This document shows positions 7,771-16,081 of a DNA stretch of 64,000 nucleotides, one piece after another. This stretch comes from CAYQQQ01 sp964420125. Its GTDB lineage: Bacteria > Actinomycetota > Acidimicrobiia > Acidimicrobiales > Microtrichaceae. Location: the NCBI GenBank assembly GCA_964420125.1, contig CAYQQQ010000007.1, positions 128,374 to 192,373 on the forward strand. The letters are read 5' to 3'. Positions within the stretch are counted from its first letter, which is position 1. Each line of letters starts with the position of its first letter. Both the position numbers and the translations under genes were made by a program. Below the pieces are notes generated by a model. It was not told where the DNA came from, searched no databases, and worked only from the letters and a program-made list of their open reading frames with translations.

Positions 7771-9348
7771 ATGAACACCGAGGGTGGCGCATCGGGGACC
7801 AGGCCCTGGTGGGAGGAGGCCGTCGTCTACCAGATCTACCCCCGGAGCTTCGCCGATGCCGATGGTGACGGCATCGGCGACCTGGCAGGGGTGATCGACC
7901 ACCTCGACCACCTCGTCGAGCTCGGGGTGGACGCGCTGTGGCTCTCGCCCTTCTACCCCTCGCCGATGGCCGACTTCGGCTACGACGTCGCCGAACACTG
8001 CGACGTGGATCCGCTGTTCGGCACGCTGGCGACGTTCGATCGGCTCGTGGCAGAGGCCCACCGGCGAGGGCTCAAGGTGGTGGTCGACTACGTACCGAAC
8101 CACACCAGCGATCGTCATCGGTGGTTCATGGCATCGCGCGCCGACCGCAGCGATCCGCATCGGGGATGGTTCGTCTGGCGCGACCCCGCTCCCGGTGGTG
8201 GTCCCCCCAACAACTGGCGCTGCGCCTTCAGCGATGACCCGGCCTGGACCTTCGACGGCACCACGGGGCAGTACTACCTCCACCTCTTCCTGCCGGAGCA
8301 GCCGGACCTCGAGTGGAACGAACCCGGCGTGCAGGAGGCCATGGGCGACGTGCTGCGGTTCTGGATGGACCGCGGGGTCGACGGGTTCCGAGCCGATGTG
8401 GTGCACTGCATCGGAAAGGATCCCGCTCTGCCCGACGCGCCGGAGGAGCTCGCAGGGCTGCCCGCGTGCATCTTCGACCACGGTGCCGGAACCCACGAGC
8501 AGCTTCGCCGCCTGCGCCGGATCGTCGACGGCGGCTCACCCGGGGCTCACCTGCTGCTGGGCGAGACCGCCGTGTTCGATCGTGAGCAGCAGCTGAGCTA
8601 CCTCGGTCAGGGCGACGAGCTCCACCTGGCGTTCAACTTCCTCCTCCTGCACGCACCGTGGGAGGCGACGGCGTGGCGCACGGAGGTGGCGGCGGCGCTC
8701 GAGGGCCATCGTCGGGTCGGAGCGTGGCCCACGTGGGTCCTGTCCAACCACGACCTCCCTCGTCACCGGACGCGCTACGGCAGCGAGGCCCGGGCCCGGG
8801 CCGCCGCCGTCGCGCTGCTGACGCTGCGGGGGACGCCCTTCATCTACCAGGGCGAGGAGCTCGGCCTGCAGGACGCGACGGTGCCTCCTGGCGCGGTGCT
8901 CGATCCCGGCGGGCGCGACGGGTGTCGGGCGCCCCTGCCCTGGGAGGCCAGCGACCTCGCCGGGTGGCCGGAGCATCCCTGGATGCCCCTACCACCCGGA
9001 GCCGCAGCGCACAGCGTTGCCGCGGAGCGCGACGACCCCGCCTCGATGCTGTCGCACTACCGCCGCCTGCTCCGCCTGCGCCACGCGCTGGCCGTGCTGC
9101 GCGTCGGCGACATGGAGCTCCTGGATGCTCCTCCACAGGTCCTGCGATGGCACAGGTTCCTACCTGCGGCAGCACCGGGCGACGAGCGCCGTGTCGAGGT
9201 GGCGGTGAACTTCGCCTCGGTGGAGGTGCCTGCCGCCATCTCCCCTGGACGAGTCCTGGGAGGCACCCGCGCGCCGACGGAGTTCCCCGGCGGGCGTGCC
9301 GACGGAACCCTGGGCCCGGACGAGGCACGGATCGTGGCCCCGGAGTGA
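7771..9348 (+). CDS. GH13 alpha-glucosidase / oligo-1,6-glucosidase-type enzyme
   Basis: This is a retaining alpha-glycosidase of family GH13 (525 residues) with a (beta/alpha)8 barrel from about residue 12. It has YQIYPRSFADADGDGIGD near the start and the barrel motifs DYVPNHTS and GFRADVVH with nucleophile D209. The acid/base is E265 in LLLGET, and D328 in LSNHD is the transition-state stabiliser. All three catalytic residues are therefore present. IYQGEELGLQD near 365 is typical of the alpha-glucosidase (AglA, GH13_23/30) branch acting on maltose, isomaltose or related oligosaccharides. A close alternative is a trehalose-6-phosphate hydrolase, with which it shares the fold. There is no signal peptide, so it is cytoplasmic. 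The TauE gene overlaps its stop by 4 bp, suggesting one transcript. Confidence 0.92.
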   Translation: MNTEGGASGTRPWWEEAVVYQIYPRSFADADGDGIGDLAGVIDHLDHLVELGVDALWLSPFYPSPMADFGYDVAEHCDVDPLFGTLATFDRLVAEAHRRGLKVVVDYVPNHTSDRHRWFMASRADRSDPHRGWFVWRDPAPGGGPPNNWRCAFSDDPAWTFDGTTGQYYLHLFLPEQPDLEWNEPGVQEAMGDVLRFWMDRGVDGFRADVVHCIGKDPALPDAPEELAGLPACIFDHGAGTHEQLRRLRRIVDGGSPGAHLLLGETAVFDREQQLSYLGQGDELHLAFNFLLLHAPWEATAWRTEVAAALEGHRRVGAWPTWVLSNHDLPRHRTRYGSEARARAAAVALLTLRGTPFIYQGEELGLQDATVPPGAVLDPGGRDGCRAPLPWEASDLAGWPEHPWMPLPPGAAAHSVAAERDDPASMLSHYRRLLRLRHALAVLRVGDMELLDAPPQVLRWHRFLPAAAPGDERRVEVAVNFASVEVPAAISPGRVLGGTRAPTEFPGGRADGTLGPDEARIVAPE

Positions 9349-10172
9349 ACCTCGATCCCTGGGTACTCGTGCTCTGCGGAGCGGCCACCGCCTTCCTCGG
9401 TGCGCTCGGCGGCATCGGTGGCGCAACCCTGCTCGTGCCGTTGCTGCTGGCGCTCGGCGCGGACCCGCTCCGAGCCGCGCCGCTGGGCCTCATCGCCGTG
9501 GCCGCCACCTCCCTGGCTGCCGCCACCAGCCAGCTGGAAGACGGGTTGGTGCACCACCGGCTGGGCTTGACCGTCGAGTGCACCGCCTCGGTGGGAACGG
9601 TGGCGGGCGCGCTCCTGTCGACCTCCGTGCCGGAGGTGTGGCTCTCGCGTGCGCTGGGCATCGGAGCGCTCGCGGGTGCAGCGGCCATGCTGGCGCGCCG
9701 CAAGGTGAGGAACCTGCCCGAGCCGAGCTTCGCAGACGACTCGCCAGGCGAGTGGCCCGGCACCCTGGGGGGCACCTACCACCACGGAGGAGGAGCCGTT
9801 CCCTATCAGGCGGCGCGCGTCCCGCAGGGACTGGCCGTGAGCCTCGTCGCCGGGGTCATCGCCGGGATGGCGGGGGTGGGAGGCGGCTTCCTCAAGACGC
9901 CGTCCATGAGCGAGGTCATGAAGGTGCCGGTGAAGGTGGCGGCGGCCACATCCACCTTCACCCTGGGCATCGGCGCCGCGGTCGGGCTGCTGGTGTTCAG
10001 CGGGCAGGGCCGCATCGACGCCGTGGCCGCCGCGGGAGTGGCCCTCGGGGCCCTCCTCGGCGCCGGGGTGGGGGCCGGCACCCAGAGCCGACTCCCCGCC
10101 GGAGTCACACGCATCGCCACAGGGGTGCTGTTGGTCCTGGTGGCCGTCGTGGTGCTGGTGCGGGCCCGATGA
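9345..10172 (+). CDS. TauE/SafE-family sulfite/organosulfur exporter-like permease
   Basis: This polytopic membrane protein of 275 residues has about eight hydrophobic helices in two repeats. Each repeat starts with the Gly-rich signature of the family: ALGGIGGATLLVPLLL near 15-30 and AGMAGVGGGFLKTPSM near 175-190. A soluble, His/Gly-rich cytoplasmic loop (about 118-160) separates the halves. Family members export sulfite, sulfoacetate or related anions, but the substrate here is unknown. The GTG at 9345 overlaps the glucosidase stop (GTGA), and the next gene overlaps its own stop (ATGA), so three genes are coupled. Confidence 0.85.
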   Translation: MNLDPWVLVLCGAATAFLGALGGIGGATLLVPLLLALGADPLRAAPLGLIAVAATSLAAATSQLEDGLVHHRLGLTVECTASVGTVAGALLSTSVPEVWLSRALGIGALAGAAAMLARRKVRNLPEPSFADDSPGEWPGTLGGTYHHGGGAVPYQAARVPQGLAVSLVAGVIAGMAGVGGGFLKTPSMSEVMKVPVKVAAATSTFTLGIGAAVGLLVFSGQGRIDAVAAAGVALGALLGAGVGAGTQSRLPAGVTRIATGVLLVLVAVVVLVRAR

Positions 10173-10480
10173 GCACGGTTCCGCCCACCGGTTCCCCGGG
10201 GCGCCCCCCCGACCCCCGCGAGGAGCGGTTCCGGCCGATGGGCGAGTTCCTCACCGCGGAGCTGTTGGCCGTGGTGGTGCTGTGCGTGGTGGCACTGGTG
10301 GCTCCAGGCGAGGTGGCGGGGAGCGCGGCAGCCGGACTCCTGGCGTTGCTGGTGGCGATCCCGCTCGTCCGGGTGGCGTGGTTGGTCGTGCGCTGGTTCC
10401 GCCGCGGCGACCCGAGGTTCGCCGCCGTCGGCCTGTTCGTGCTCGGCGTGGCCGCGCTCGGCTGGCTCCTCAGCCGTTGA
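10169..10480 (+). CDS. Small membrane protein, DUF1634-like partner of TauE
   Basis: The protein has 103 residues and three predicted membrane helices (about 28-46, 50-72 and 84-101), with a positively charged loop VRWFRRGDPRF between the second and third. Length, helix pattern and the PLVRVAWLVVRWF segment fit DUF1634 proteins, which are commonly encoded next to TauE/SafE permeases. That match is from memory of the family pattern and not tested. The start overlaps the TauE stop by 4 bp. The 3' end overlaps the convergent RNase D gene by 11 bp. Confidence 0.7.
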   Translation: MSTVPPTGSPGRPPDPREERFRPMGEFLTAELLAVVVLCVVALVAPGEVAGSAAAGLLALLVAIPLVRVAWLVVRWFRRGDPRFAAVGLFVLGVAALGWLLSR

Positions 10481-11624
10481 GGTCGACGAGCTCAAGCCCC
10501 TTGCCCCGTCGGAACACGAGCGCCTTGTGCCCGGCCACCATGCTCCGGATGTGCTCCCCGACGATCTCCGCTCGCCAGCCGTGGTTGAGGCGCGCGTCGC
10601 CGTCGCCCCGGAGGAGCTGCTCGAGGTCCGAGCGCGTCGCCAGCAGCGAGGTCTCGAGATCGAGCTCGCGGGCGCGCTGGCTCACCCACGCCGAGATCAG
10701 CGGCACCACAGGACGGAGCTCCGCCTCCAGCTCGGCAGAGGCACCGTCGTCACGAGGGGCGGGGGACGTGCCGCGGGCGCGCTGCACGGCGGCGAGGAGC
10801 TCCTCGCCGGAGCCTCCCTTGAGGGCGCGGCCGTCGACGCCGCGTAGCTGGCGAAGCTCTTCGAGCGTGGTCGGAGCGGAGGAGGCGATGGACACCACGG
10901 CCAGGTCGCTGAGCACGAAGCGGGGGGTGATGTCGGCCTCGGCGGCCCGCCGTTCCCGCCACGCCGCCACCGCCTGGGCCACCGCCAGACGGGAGCCCTT
11001 GAGGTGGCGGACCTCCTTGATCCGCCGCCAGGCCTCCGCCGGGGTCCGCGCTCCCCGTGGCTCGGCGCACAGCTCGTTGCACGCCTCCTCCACCCACGGA
11101 GTGCGTTGGCGGCGCTCCAGCTGCTCCCACAGGCGCTGGTGGAGCTCCAGCAGGTGTGCGACGTCGTCCGCTGCGTAGCTGAGCTGGCGCTCGGTCAGCG
11201 GACGACGCATCCAGTCGGTGAGGCGGTCGGCCTTGCCGGTGCGCACCTTCAGCTCGCGTTCGAGCAGGACGGCGAGGGACGGAGAGGTGTACCCCAGGAA
11301 CCCTGCGGCGAGCTGGGTGTCCACGAGCCGGCCGGGGATCGTTCCGCAGGATCGCTCGAGCACCTCCAGGTCCTGGCGGGCGGCGTGCATCACCGCGAGC
11401 CCATCGCCATCGAGGACCTTGTGGAGCGGCGCGAGGTCCACGGCGAGGGCATCCACGAGCGTGACCCCGTGGTGGTCTGCGATCTGCACCAGCGCCACGT
11501 GGGGGTAGTAGGTGCGCTCGCGGTGGAACTCGGTGTCCACCGCGTACTGCGGGGCGTCGCGCAGTCGTTCGACCAGCTCGACGAAGGAGCGCTGGTCGTC
11601 GATGTAGTCCCAGTCACCGCTCAC
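10470..11624 (-). CDS. rnd: Ribonuclease D (DEDD 3'-5' exoribonuclease with HRDC domain)
   Basis: This 3'-to-5' exoribonuclease trims tRNA and other stable RNA precursors. The DEDDy catalytic set is visible: D30 and E32 in VDTEFHRERTYYP (Exo I), D85 in MHAARQDLEVLE (Exo II), and Y150 with D154 in LSYAADDVAHLLELH (Exo III). One HRDC domain follows at about 210-290, containing RQLRGVDGRALKGG. The length (384) is typical of actinobacterial RNase D. The GTG at 11624 is preceded by GGAG and lies 18 bp after the rhodanese gene, so the two are probably cotranscribed. Its end overlaps the convergent small membrane protein gene by 11 bp. Confidence 0.93.
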   Translation of the reverse strand: MSGDWDYIDDQRSFVELVERLRDAPQYAVDTEFHRERTYYPHVALVQIADHHGVTLVDALAVDLAPLHKVLDGDGLAVMHAARQDLEVLERSCGTIPGRLVDTQLAAGFLGYTSPSLAVLLERELKVRTGKADRLTDWMRRPLTERQLSYAADDVAHLLELHQRLWEQLERRQRTPWVEEACNELCAEPRGARTPAEAWRRIKEVRHLKGSRLAVAQAVAAWRERRAAEADITPRFVLSDLAVVSIASSAPTTLEELRQLRGVDGRALKGGSGEELLAAVQRARGTSPAPRDDGASAELEAELRPVVPLISAWVSQRARELDLETSLLATRSDLEQLLRGDGDARLNHGWRAEIVGEHIRSMVAGHKALVFRRGKGLELVDLNG

Positions 11625-11642
11625 AGGTGCTCCGAGGAACGA

Positions 11643-11960
11643 TCACGCCGGTCCGGACTCCGTCGGTCGACCGCTGGCGATCCACGCAAGCGTCCCGCCG
11701 GCCACGTTGACCGCGTCCCTGCCACCGGCCGCCAGCAGCTCGCACGCCCGCCTCGAGCGTGCGCCGCTGCGGCAGATGACGTAGAGGACCTCTGCCGAAG
11801 GGATCTCCCCCGCGCGTTGGCCGAGCTCGCCCAGGGGGATGAGCTGCACGCCGGGCACTCGCACCTCGACCCACTCGTGCACCTCACGCACGTCCACCAG
11901 CACGGCGCCGTCGTCCAGGCGGACGGCCAGCTCCTCGATGTTGACCTCGGCGATCGACAC
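11643..11960 (-). CDS. Rhodanese-like sulfurtransferase, single domain
   Basis: The protein has 105 residues, a single rhodanese domain as in GlpE/PspE-type proteins. The active-site loop is CRSGARS (about 63-69) with the catalytic Cys at its start, and the upstream DVREVHEW motif (about 23-30) is the usual CH2A signature. It would carry persulfide sulfur between cytoplasmic partners; the partner is not evident. The GTG at 11960 has a TACCGT box 6 bases upstream, indicating a leaderless start and making this the first gene of a unit continuing into RNase D. Confidence 0.9.
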   Translation of the reverse strand: MSIAEVNIEELAVRLDDGAVLVDVREVHEWVEVRVPGVQLIPLGELGQRAGEIPSAEVLYVICRSGARSRRACELLAAGGRDAVNVAGGTLAWIASGRPTESGPA

Positions 11961-11966
11961 CCCACC

Positions 11967-11972
11967 ACGGTA
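11967..11972 (-). promoter_or_regulatory. -10 box TACCGT, leaderless start of rhodanese gene
   Basis: On the minus strand TACCGT ends 6 bases before the GTG at 11960, with no room for a ribosome-binding site. Confidence 0.5.
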
Positions 11973-12040
11973 CTGCCCGATCAGGACGCGCCCGCAGCCC
12001 AGTGCCGGAGGACGGCGAGTCCCGCACGGCGCAACGGTGC

Positions 12041-12640
12041 CTACCGGCGCCGGTCCTCTCGACCGGAAGGCCGGAGGTCGAGACCTCGGAGGCTCGCCGT
12101 CTCGGGGTCGTCCACGTCGCGCACCCCCGGTCCGGGCGGTGCCGGCAGCGTCAGGGACCAGGGACCCAGTTCGCGCAGCGCCCGCCGACCATGGCGGACG
12201 AGCTGCTCCACCTCCGCGAGCACGGCCGGGTGCAGCACGAACAGCGACCACTGGGGCTCGCCGTCGACCTGGTAGAGCACCGCCCTCGGTTCCGTCGCTG
12301 CGACCGCGGCATCGACCAGGGGGGTCACCTCCGATGCGGAGAGCTCCGGCAGGTCGCAGGCTGCCACCACGATCCGGTGGTCCGGCCAACGGCGTCCCAC
12401 CACGGTGAGCGCCGCCAGCGGACCCCTCCCCGGCTCGTCGTCGACGACGCGCTCGAGGCCGTGGCGATCCAGCGCGGGGTCGCCACCGAGCAGCACCACC
12501 GGCGCGGATCCGGCCGCCTCAAGGGCGCTCGCCACGCGAATCGCCCAGGGAGGGGACCCGAGGAGGGCCTTGTCGGTGCCCATGCGCCTCGAGCCCCCGC
12601 CGCACAGCACCACCCCGATGGTCGGCAGCCGCTCGTTCAT
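12041..12640 (-). CDS. mobA: Molybdenum cofactor guanylyltransferase MobA
   Basis: This enzyme transfers GMP from GTP to molybdopterin, giving the guanine dinucleotide form of the molybdenum cofactor. The N-terminal nucleotide-binding signature LCGGGSRRMGTDKALL (12-27) is intact, and a later VVAACDLPEL motif (about 92-101) supplies the metal-binding Asp. The length (199) is usual. Its ATG overlaps the stop of the patatin-like gene by 4 bp, so it is translated from the same message. The pairing of a MobA with a lipase is most likely organisational only. No other cofactor-assembly gene is in the window, although a sulfurase-like gene lies at 24.3 kb. Confidence 0.88.
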   Translation of the reverse strand: MNERLPTIGVVLCGGGSRRMGTDKALLGSPPWAIRVASALEAAGSAPVVLLGGDPALDRHGLERVVDDEPGRGPLAALTVVGRRWPDHRIVVAACDLPELSASEVTPLVDAAVAATEPRAVLYQVDGEPQWSLFVLHPAVLAEVEQLVRHGRRALRELGPWSLTLPAPPGPGVRDVDDPETASLRGLDLRPSGREDRRR

Positions 12641-13683
12641 CCTCCGGTGACCCGGGACGTCTCGGCGGAGTCGTCCGGCGTGTCGGCGAGCGCCTCGTCG
12701 GGGACCGACTCCGGTACCTCTACTCCGACCACGGCCCCGGCGGGGTCCGTCGCCGCGAGCTCGGCACCCTCGACGGCTCCCGAGCCCATCGGGAGCCGGA
12801 GCCGGCGGAGCCGAGTCCGCCAGGAACGCCGCTCCTCCTCCGCAGCCAGCCGGTCGGCGCGCTCGTCGAGGAAGGCGGTCGTGTTGCGGTAGCCCTGGTC
12901 GATCAGCCCCTCGCTCTGGGAGAAGTCGTCGTAGCGCAGCTCGGGCCGCTCGCCGGGGGGCAGCACGATCGCCTCCACTCCCTGGGGGAGGGCTGCCAGA
13001 TCCCTGGCGAAGCGGCTGTTGCGTGCGAGCCAGTAGGCCAGCAGCGCCCCGTCGATCGGGCGCCGGAGGTCCGCGTCGGGCCGACCCTGGGCGCCGACGT
13101 GCAACACGAAGAGCCGGGTGCACCCCAGCTCGACCGCCCGAGCTATGGGGACGTTGTCGACCACACCGCCATCGACGTAGCGCTGGCCGTCGAGCTCCAC
13201 CGGAGGGAACACCGCGGGGAGCGCCGCCGACGCCAGCAGGGCGGGCACGAGGTCGCCCTCGCCGAACCACCGTTCCCTGGCCGAGTCGACCTCGGTGGCG
13301 ACGCACTGGAAGGCGAGCTCCAGGTCCTCGAAGCAGCGCGCGTCGCCCAGGACGTCCTCCAGGCTGCTGCGGAGGCCGTCGTTGCGGTGAAGGGAAGCCC
13401 CCTTCCGCAGCAGCTGCACCGCCGAGGGGATGCGGGAGGAGGGCATCAGCTGCGGCGAGCCGACCCCCAGCCAGTGCGCCTCGAGCCGCAGCACGCCGGC
13501 TCGGGTCGGTGCCCGCGAGTAGGCAGCGCCGTTCATCGCTCCCACCGAGCACCCGAGCACCAGGTCGGGGACGAGCCCGTGCTCGGTCAGCGCGCGGAGC
13601 ATGCCGACCTGCAATGCACCGAGGTTCCCACCACCGGAGAGCACGAACGCGGTGCGGCGTCGGCGGGGTGCGGAGCGTCCCAC
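12637..13683 (-). CDS. Patatin-like phospholipase (RssA/YlbK-type)
   Basis: This cytoplasmic serine acyl hydrolase has a Ser-Asp dyad. The oxyanion-hole loop SGGGNLGA is at 16-23, the nucleophile elbow GCSVG at 44-48 (Ser46), and the catalytic Asp lies in the DGGVVDNVP motif near 194. The protein is 348 residues with a long C-terminal tail of Arg-rich then acidic character. I chose the GTG at 13683 because it places the conserved LSGGG the usual short distance from the N-terminus. A GTG at 13761 in the same frame would add 26 low-complexity residues and cannot be excluded. It is coupled to mobA by a 4-bp overlap. Confidence 0.87.
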   Translation of the reverse strand: MGRSAPRRRRTAFVLSGGGNLGALQVGMLRALTEHGLVPDLVLGCSVGAMNGAAYSRAPTRAGVLRLEAHWLGVGSPQLMPSSRIPSAVQLLRKGASLHRNDGLRSSLEDVLGDARCFEDLELAFQCVATEVDSARERWFGEGDLVPALLASAALPAVFPPVELDGQRYVDGGVVDNVPIARAVELGCTRLFVLHVGAQGRPDADLRRPIDGALLAYWLARNSRFARDLAALPQGVEAIVLPPGERPELRYDDFSQSEGLIDQGYRNTTAFLDERADRLAAEEERRSWRTRLRRLRLPMGSGAVEGAELAATDPAGAVVGVEVPESVPDEALADTPDDSAETSRVTGG

Positions 13684-13795
13684 GATCAGCCCGCCCCTGC
13701 CTGTGGACGTCGAGCGACGGTGCCGGGGTGAGGGATGTCGCGTCGCAGCAGGAGCGGACACCCGTCCACAGCATCCTCGAGGGGGGCAACGCCGT

Positions 13796-14608
13796 TCACG
13801 TCGGCACCGTCCCTCGCAGCGACTCGAGCACCCAGGCGGCGAACTGCCCGGGGTGGGTGAGGTGCGCGCCGTGACCGGCGCCGGCGATCTCGGTGAGCGG
13901 TGTGCCGAACTGGCGGGCGAGCTCCTCGGCCGCCCACCGGAGCCGTGCCCGGCTGAGCTCGCCCCGGGCCGAGTGCACCGCGGCTCGGTGACGCTCGGGA
14001 TCCGCAGCCGCCGACGCGTCGCGAGCCGAGGTCAGGTCGTCGAGCAGGGCGGCGCCGTCGGCTCGACGAGCAGCCCTGTCGCCGGGGCGCAGCCTGGCCC
14101 ACACCGCATCGCCGACCATCGCCCGGTAGAAGTGCTCCGCCGCCGCCCCCGGCCCTTCCCGACGCCCGAGCTCGATGGTGTCCAGACCCGTCGATCGGCC
14201 GTACTCGGTGCGCCACGGCATCGGTGCCTCGAAGGAGCCGACCGCCCGCAGCCAGGAACCGACCCGGTCCAGCGGTGCGAGCTCGGCCGCTCGGAGCGCC
14301 ACCAGACCCCCGTAGCTGTGCCCGACCAGCACGACCTCCGGGGCGCTGGCAGTGGCGGCCACCGCCAGCAGGTCTGCGGCGTGGCCCTCGAGGCCGACCG
14401 GGGAGCCCTGCGCCGGCGACCCGGCGTAGCCGCGCCGGTCGTAGGTCAGCACCTCCACGTCCTCGAGGCGACGAGCGACGCGCGAGAAGCTGGCGGATCG
14501 GTCCATGGCGCCGTGCACGAGCACGACCGCGACCGGTGCCCCTGGGCACCGCGCGCGGGTCACCGCAAGGCCGTCGAGCACCTCGGCGGTGGGTGCCGAG
14601 GCGCTCAC
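13796..14608 (-). CDS. Alpha/beta hydrolase
   Basis: This 270-residue alpha/beta-hydrolase fold enzyme has the oxyanion HG motif VLVHGAMD (29-36), the nucleophile elbow GHSYG (96-100, Ser98) and a catalytic His in GHGAHLTHP near the C-terminus. The substrate cannot be read from the sequence; esterases, lipases and haloperoxidase-like enzymes share these motifs. The GTG at 14608 overlaps the pyruvate kinase stop by 4 bp (GTGA), so it is the second gene of a pyk operon. No signal peptide is present. Confidence 0.88.
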   Translation of the reverse strand: MSASAPTAEVLDGLAVTRARCPGAPVAVVLVHGAMDRSASFSRVARRLEDVEVLTYDRRGYAGSPAQGSPVGLEGHAADLLAVAATASAPEVVLVGHSYGGLVALRAAELAPLDRVGSWLRAVGSFEAPMPWRTEYGRSTGLDTIELGRREGPGAAAEHFYRAMVGDAVWARLRPGDRAARRADGAALLDDLTSARDASAAADPERHRAAVHSARGELSRARLRWAAEELARQFGTPLTEIAGAGHGAHLTHPGQFAAWVLESLRGTVPT

Positions 14609-16035
14609 GGCACCCGGGCGAGGCGCAGCACGTCGGTGGATCTCGAGGTGCCTCCCGCGCCGGCGAGGACCGCCACCACGTCGCCGGTGCGCACGTGCCC
14701 GCCGTCGCGTGCCGCGACGATGAGCTCGTCCATCGTCGCGAGGTTGTCCACGTGGTGGTGCACGTGGACAGGCACGGTGCCCCAGCTGAGGGTCAGCTGG
14801 CGGGTCGTCCGCTGCTGGGGGCTGAAGCCGATGATGGGCATCCGCGGTCGGAACCTGGCGATCGAGCGCACGGTGAACCCGCTCTCGCTGATGCACAGGA
14901 TGGCCGCCACGCCCATCTCGGTTGCGGCTCGCCAGGTCGCGGCGGTCATCGCATCGGTGATCCGCGCTCCGCCGTCGCCGACCGCCCCCGTCCTGAGGAG
15001 CCGTATACGTCGCGCCCACGCCTCGTAGTCGAACTCCGCATCGGCGCGCTCCGCCACCCGGGCCATGGTGGCGACCGCCCCCACGGGGTCGTGGCCCACG
15101 GCCGTCTCGGCAGAGAGCATCACAGCGGAGGAGCCGTCGAAGATGGCGTTGGCGACGTCGCTCACCTCGGCCCGCGTCGGTGCCGGTGAGGTGATCATGG
15201 ACTCGAACATCTGGGTGGCGGTGATGACCGGCTTCCCCCCGGAGATGCACTCCCGGGTGATGCGCTTCTGCAGGTGGGGCAGCTCCTCGATGCCCAGCTC
15301 GGTGCCGAGGTCGCCTCGGGCGATCATGATGGCCCCGGCCGCCTCGACGATGCCCCCGAGGTTCTCCACGGCGGCACGGGTCTCGATCTTGGCCACCAGC
15401 AGCGGCCCGCGTGGATGGGGCTCGGTGCCCACCCGCCGCACGTCGTGCGCCGAGCGCACGAAGGAGAGCGCGACCATGTCGACGTCCTCCTCCACGAACG
15501 CATCCAGCATGTGGAGGTCCTGGGGCGTGGGCGATGCCATGGACAGCCGGTCCGAGGGGATGTGCAGCCCCGGTCGTCCCTGGACCGGCCCGCCGTGGCA
15601 GACCACCGCCTTCGCCTGGTCGCCGTCGACGGACTCGATCAGCAGCGCCACGCTGCCGTCGCCGACCGCCAGCACGTCACCGGGGTGCACGTCGTGCAGG
15701 AGTGCGTCGTAGTCCACCCCGACGACGTCGGCGTCGGAGACCTCCCGACCGGGCACGAGGCTGATGCGATGGCCGTTGGCGAGCTCCACCGGACGGTCGC
15801 CGAAGGCACCGAGGCGAACCTTCGGACCCGGGAGGTCCACCAGCACGCCGACGGTGTGGCCGTGGTCGCGCGCCACCTGACGGATCCTCCGGTAGCGATC
15901 GAGGACCTCGGGGATCGTGTTGTGCGCGAGTCCCAGTCGGGCCACGTCCATCCCCGCGTCCATGAGCGCGGCGAGCGCCGCCGGGGAGTCCGAGGCGGGC
16001 CCGATGGTGACGACGATCTTGGTTCGGCGGGGCAT
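14605..16035 (-). CDS. pyk: Pyruvate kinase
   Basis: This enzyme converts phosphoenolpyruvate and ADP to pyruvate and ATP in glycolysis. The N-terminal RRTKIVVTIGPAS and the catalytic/metal segment LLVAKIETRAAVENL are typical. So is the MIARGDLGTELGIEELPHLQ signature, and the GGKPVITATQMFESMI stretch follows. The C-terminal allosteric domain is present; total length 476 is normal. The ATG at 16035 lies 6 bases after a TAGCGT box, so the transcript is probably leaderless. The alpha/beta hydrolase follows with a 4-bp overlap. Confidence 0.96.
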   Translation of the reverse strand: MPRRTKIVVTIGPASDSPAALAALMDAGMDVARLGLAHNTIPEVLDRYRRIRQVARDHGHTVGVLVDLPGPKVRLGAFGDRPVELANGHRISLVPGREVSDADVVGVDYDALLHDVHPGDVLAVGDGSVALLIESVDGDQAKAVVCHGGPVQGRPGLHIPSDRLSMASPTPQDLHMLDAFVEEDVDMVALSFVRSAHDVRRVGTEPHPRGPLLVAKIETRAAVENLGGIVEAAGAIMIARGDLGTELGIEELPHLQKRITRECISGGKPVITATQMFESMITSPAPTRAEVSDVANAIFDGSSAVMLSAETAVGHDPVGAVATMARVAERADAEFDYEAWARRIRLLRTGAVGDGGARITDAMTAATWRAATEMGVAAILCISESGFTVRSIARFRPRMPIIGFSPQQRTTRQLTLSWGTVPVHVHHHVDNLATMDELIVAARDGGHVRTGDVVAVLAGAGGTSRSTDVLRLARVP

Positions 16036-16041
16036 GCCCCC

Positions 16042-16047
16042 ACGCTA
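16042..16047 (-). promoter_or_regulatory. -10 box TAGCGT, leaderless start of pyk
   Basis: On the minus strand TAGCGT ends 6 bases before the pyk ATG, with no ribosome-binding site between. Confidence 0.55.
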
Positions 16048-16081
16048 CGTGCTGGTCGGACCCGACCGGCGCCGAGGTCGC

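Noticed and set aside
16048..16062. Short palindrome (GGTCGG-AC-CCGACC) before pyk as an operator
   Set aside because: The arms are only 6 bp and GC-only, which is common by chance at this base composition. There is no supporting context.
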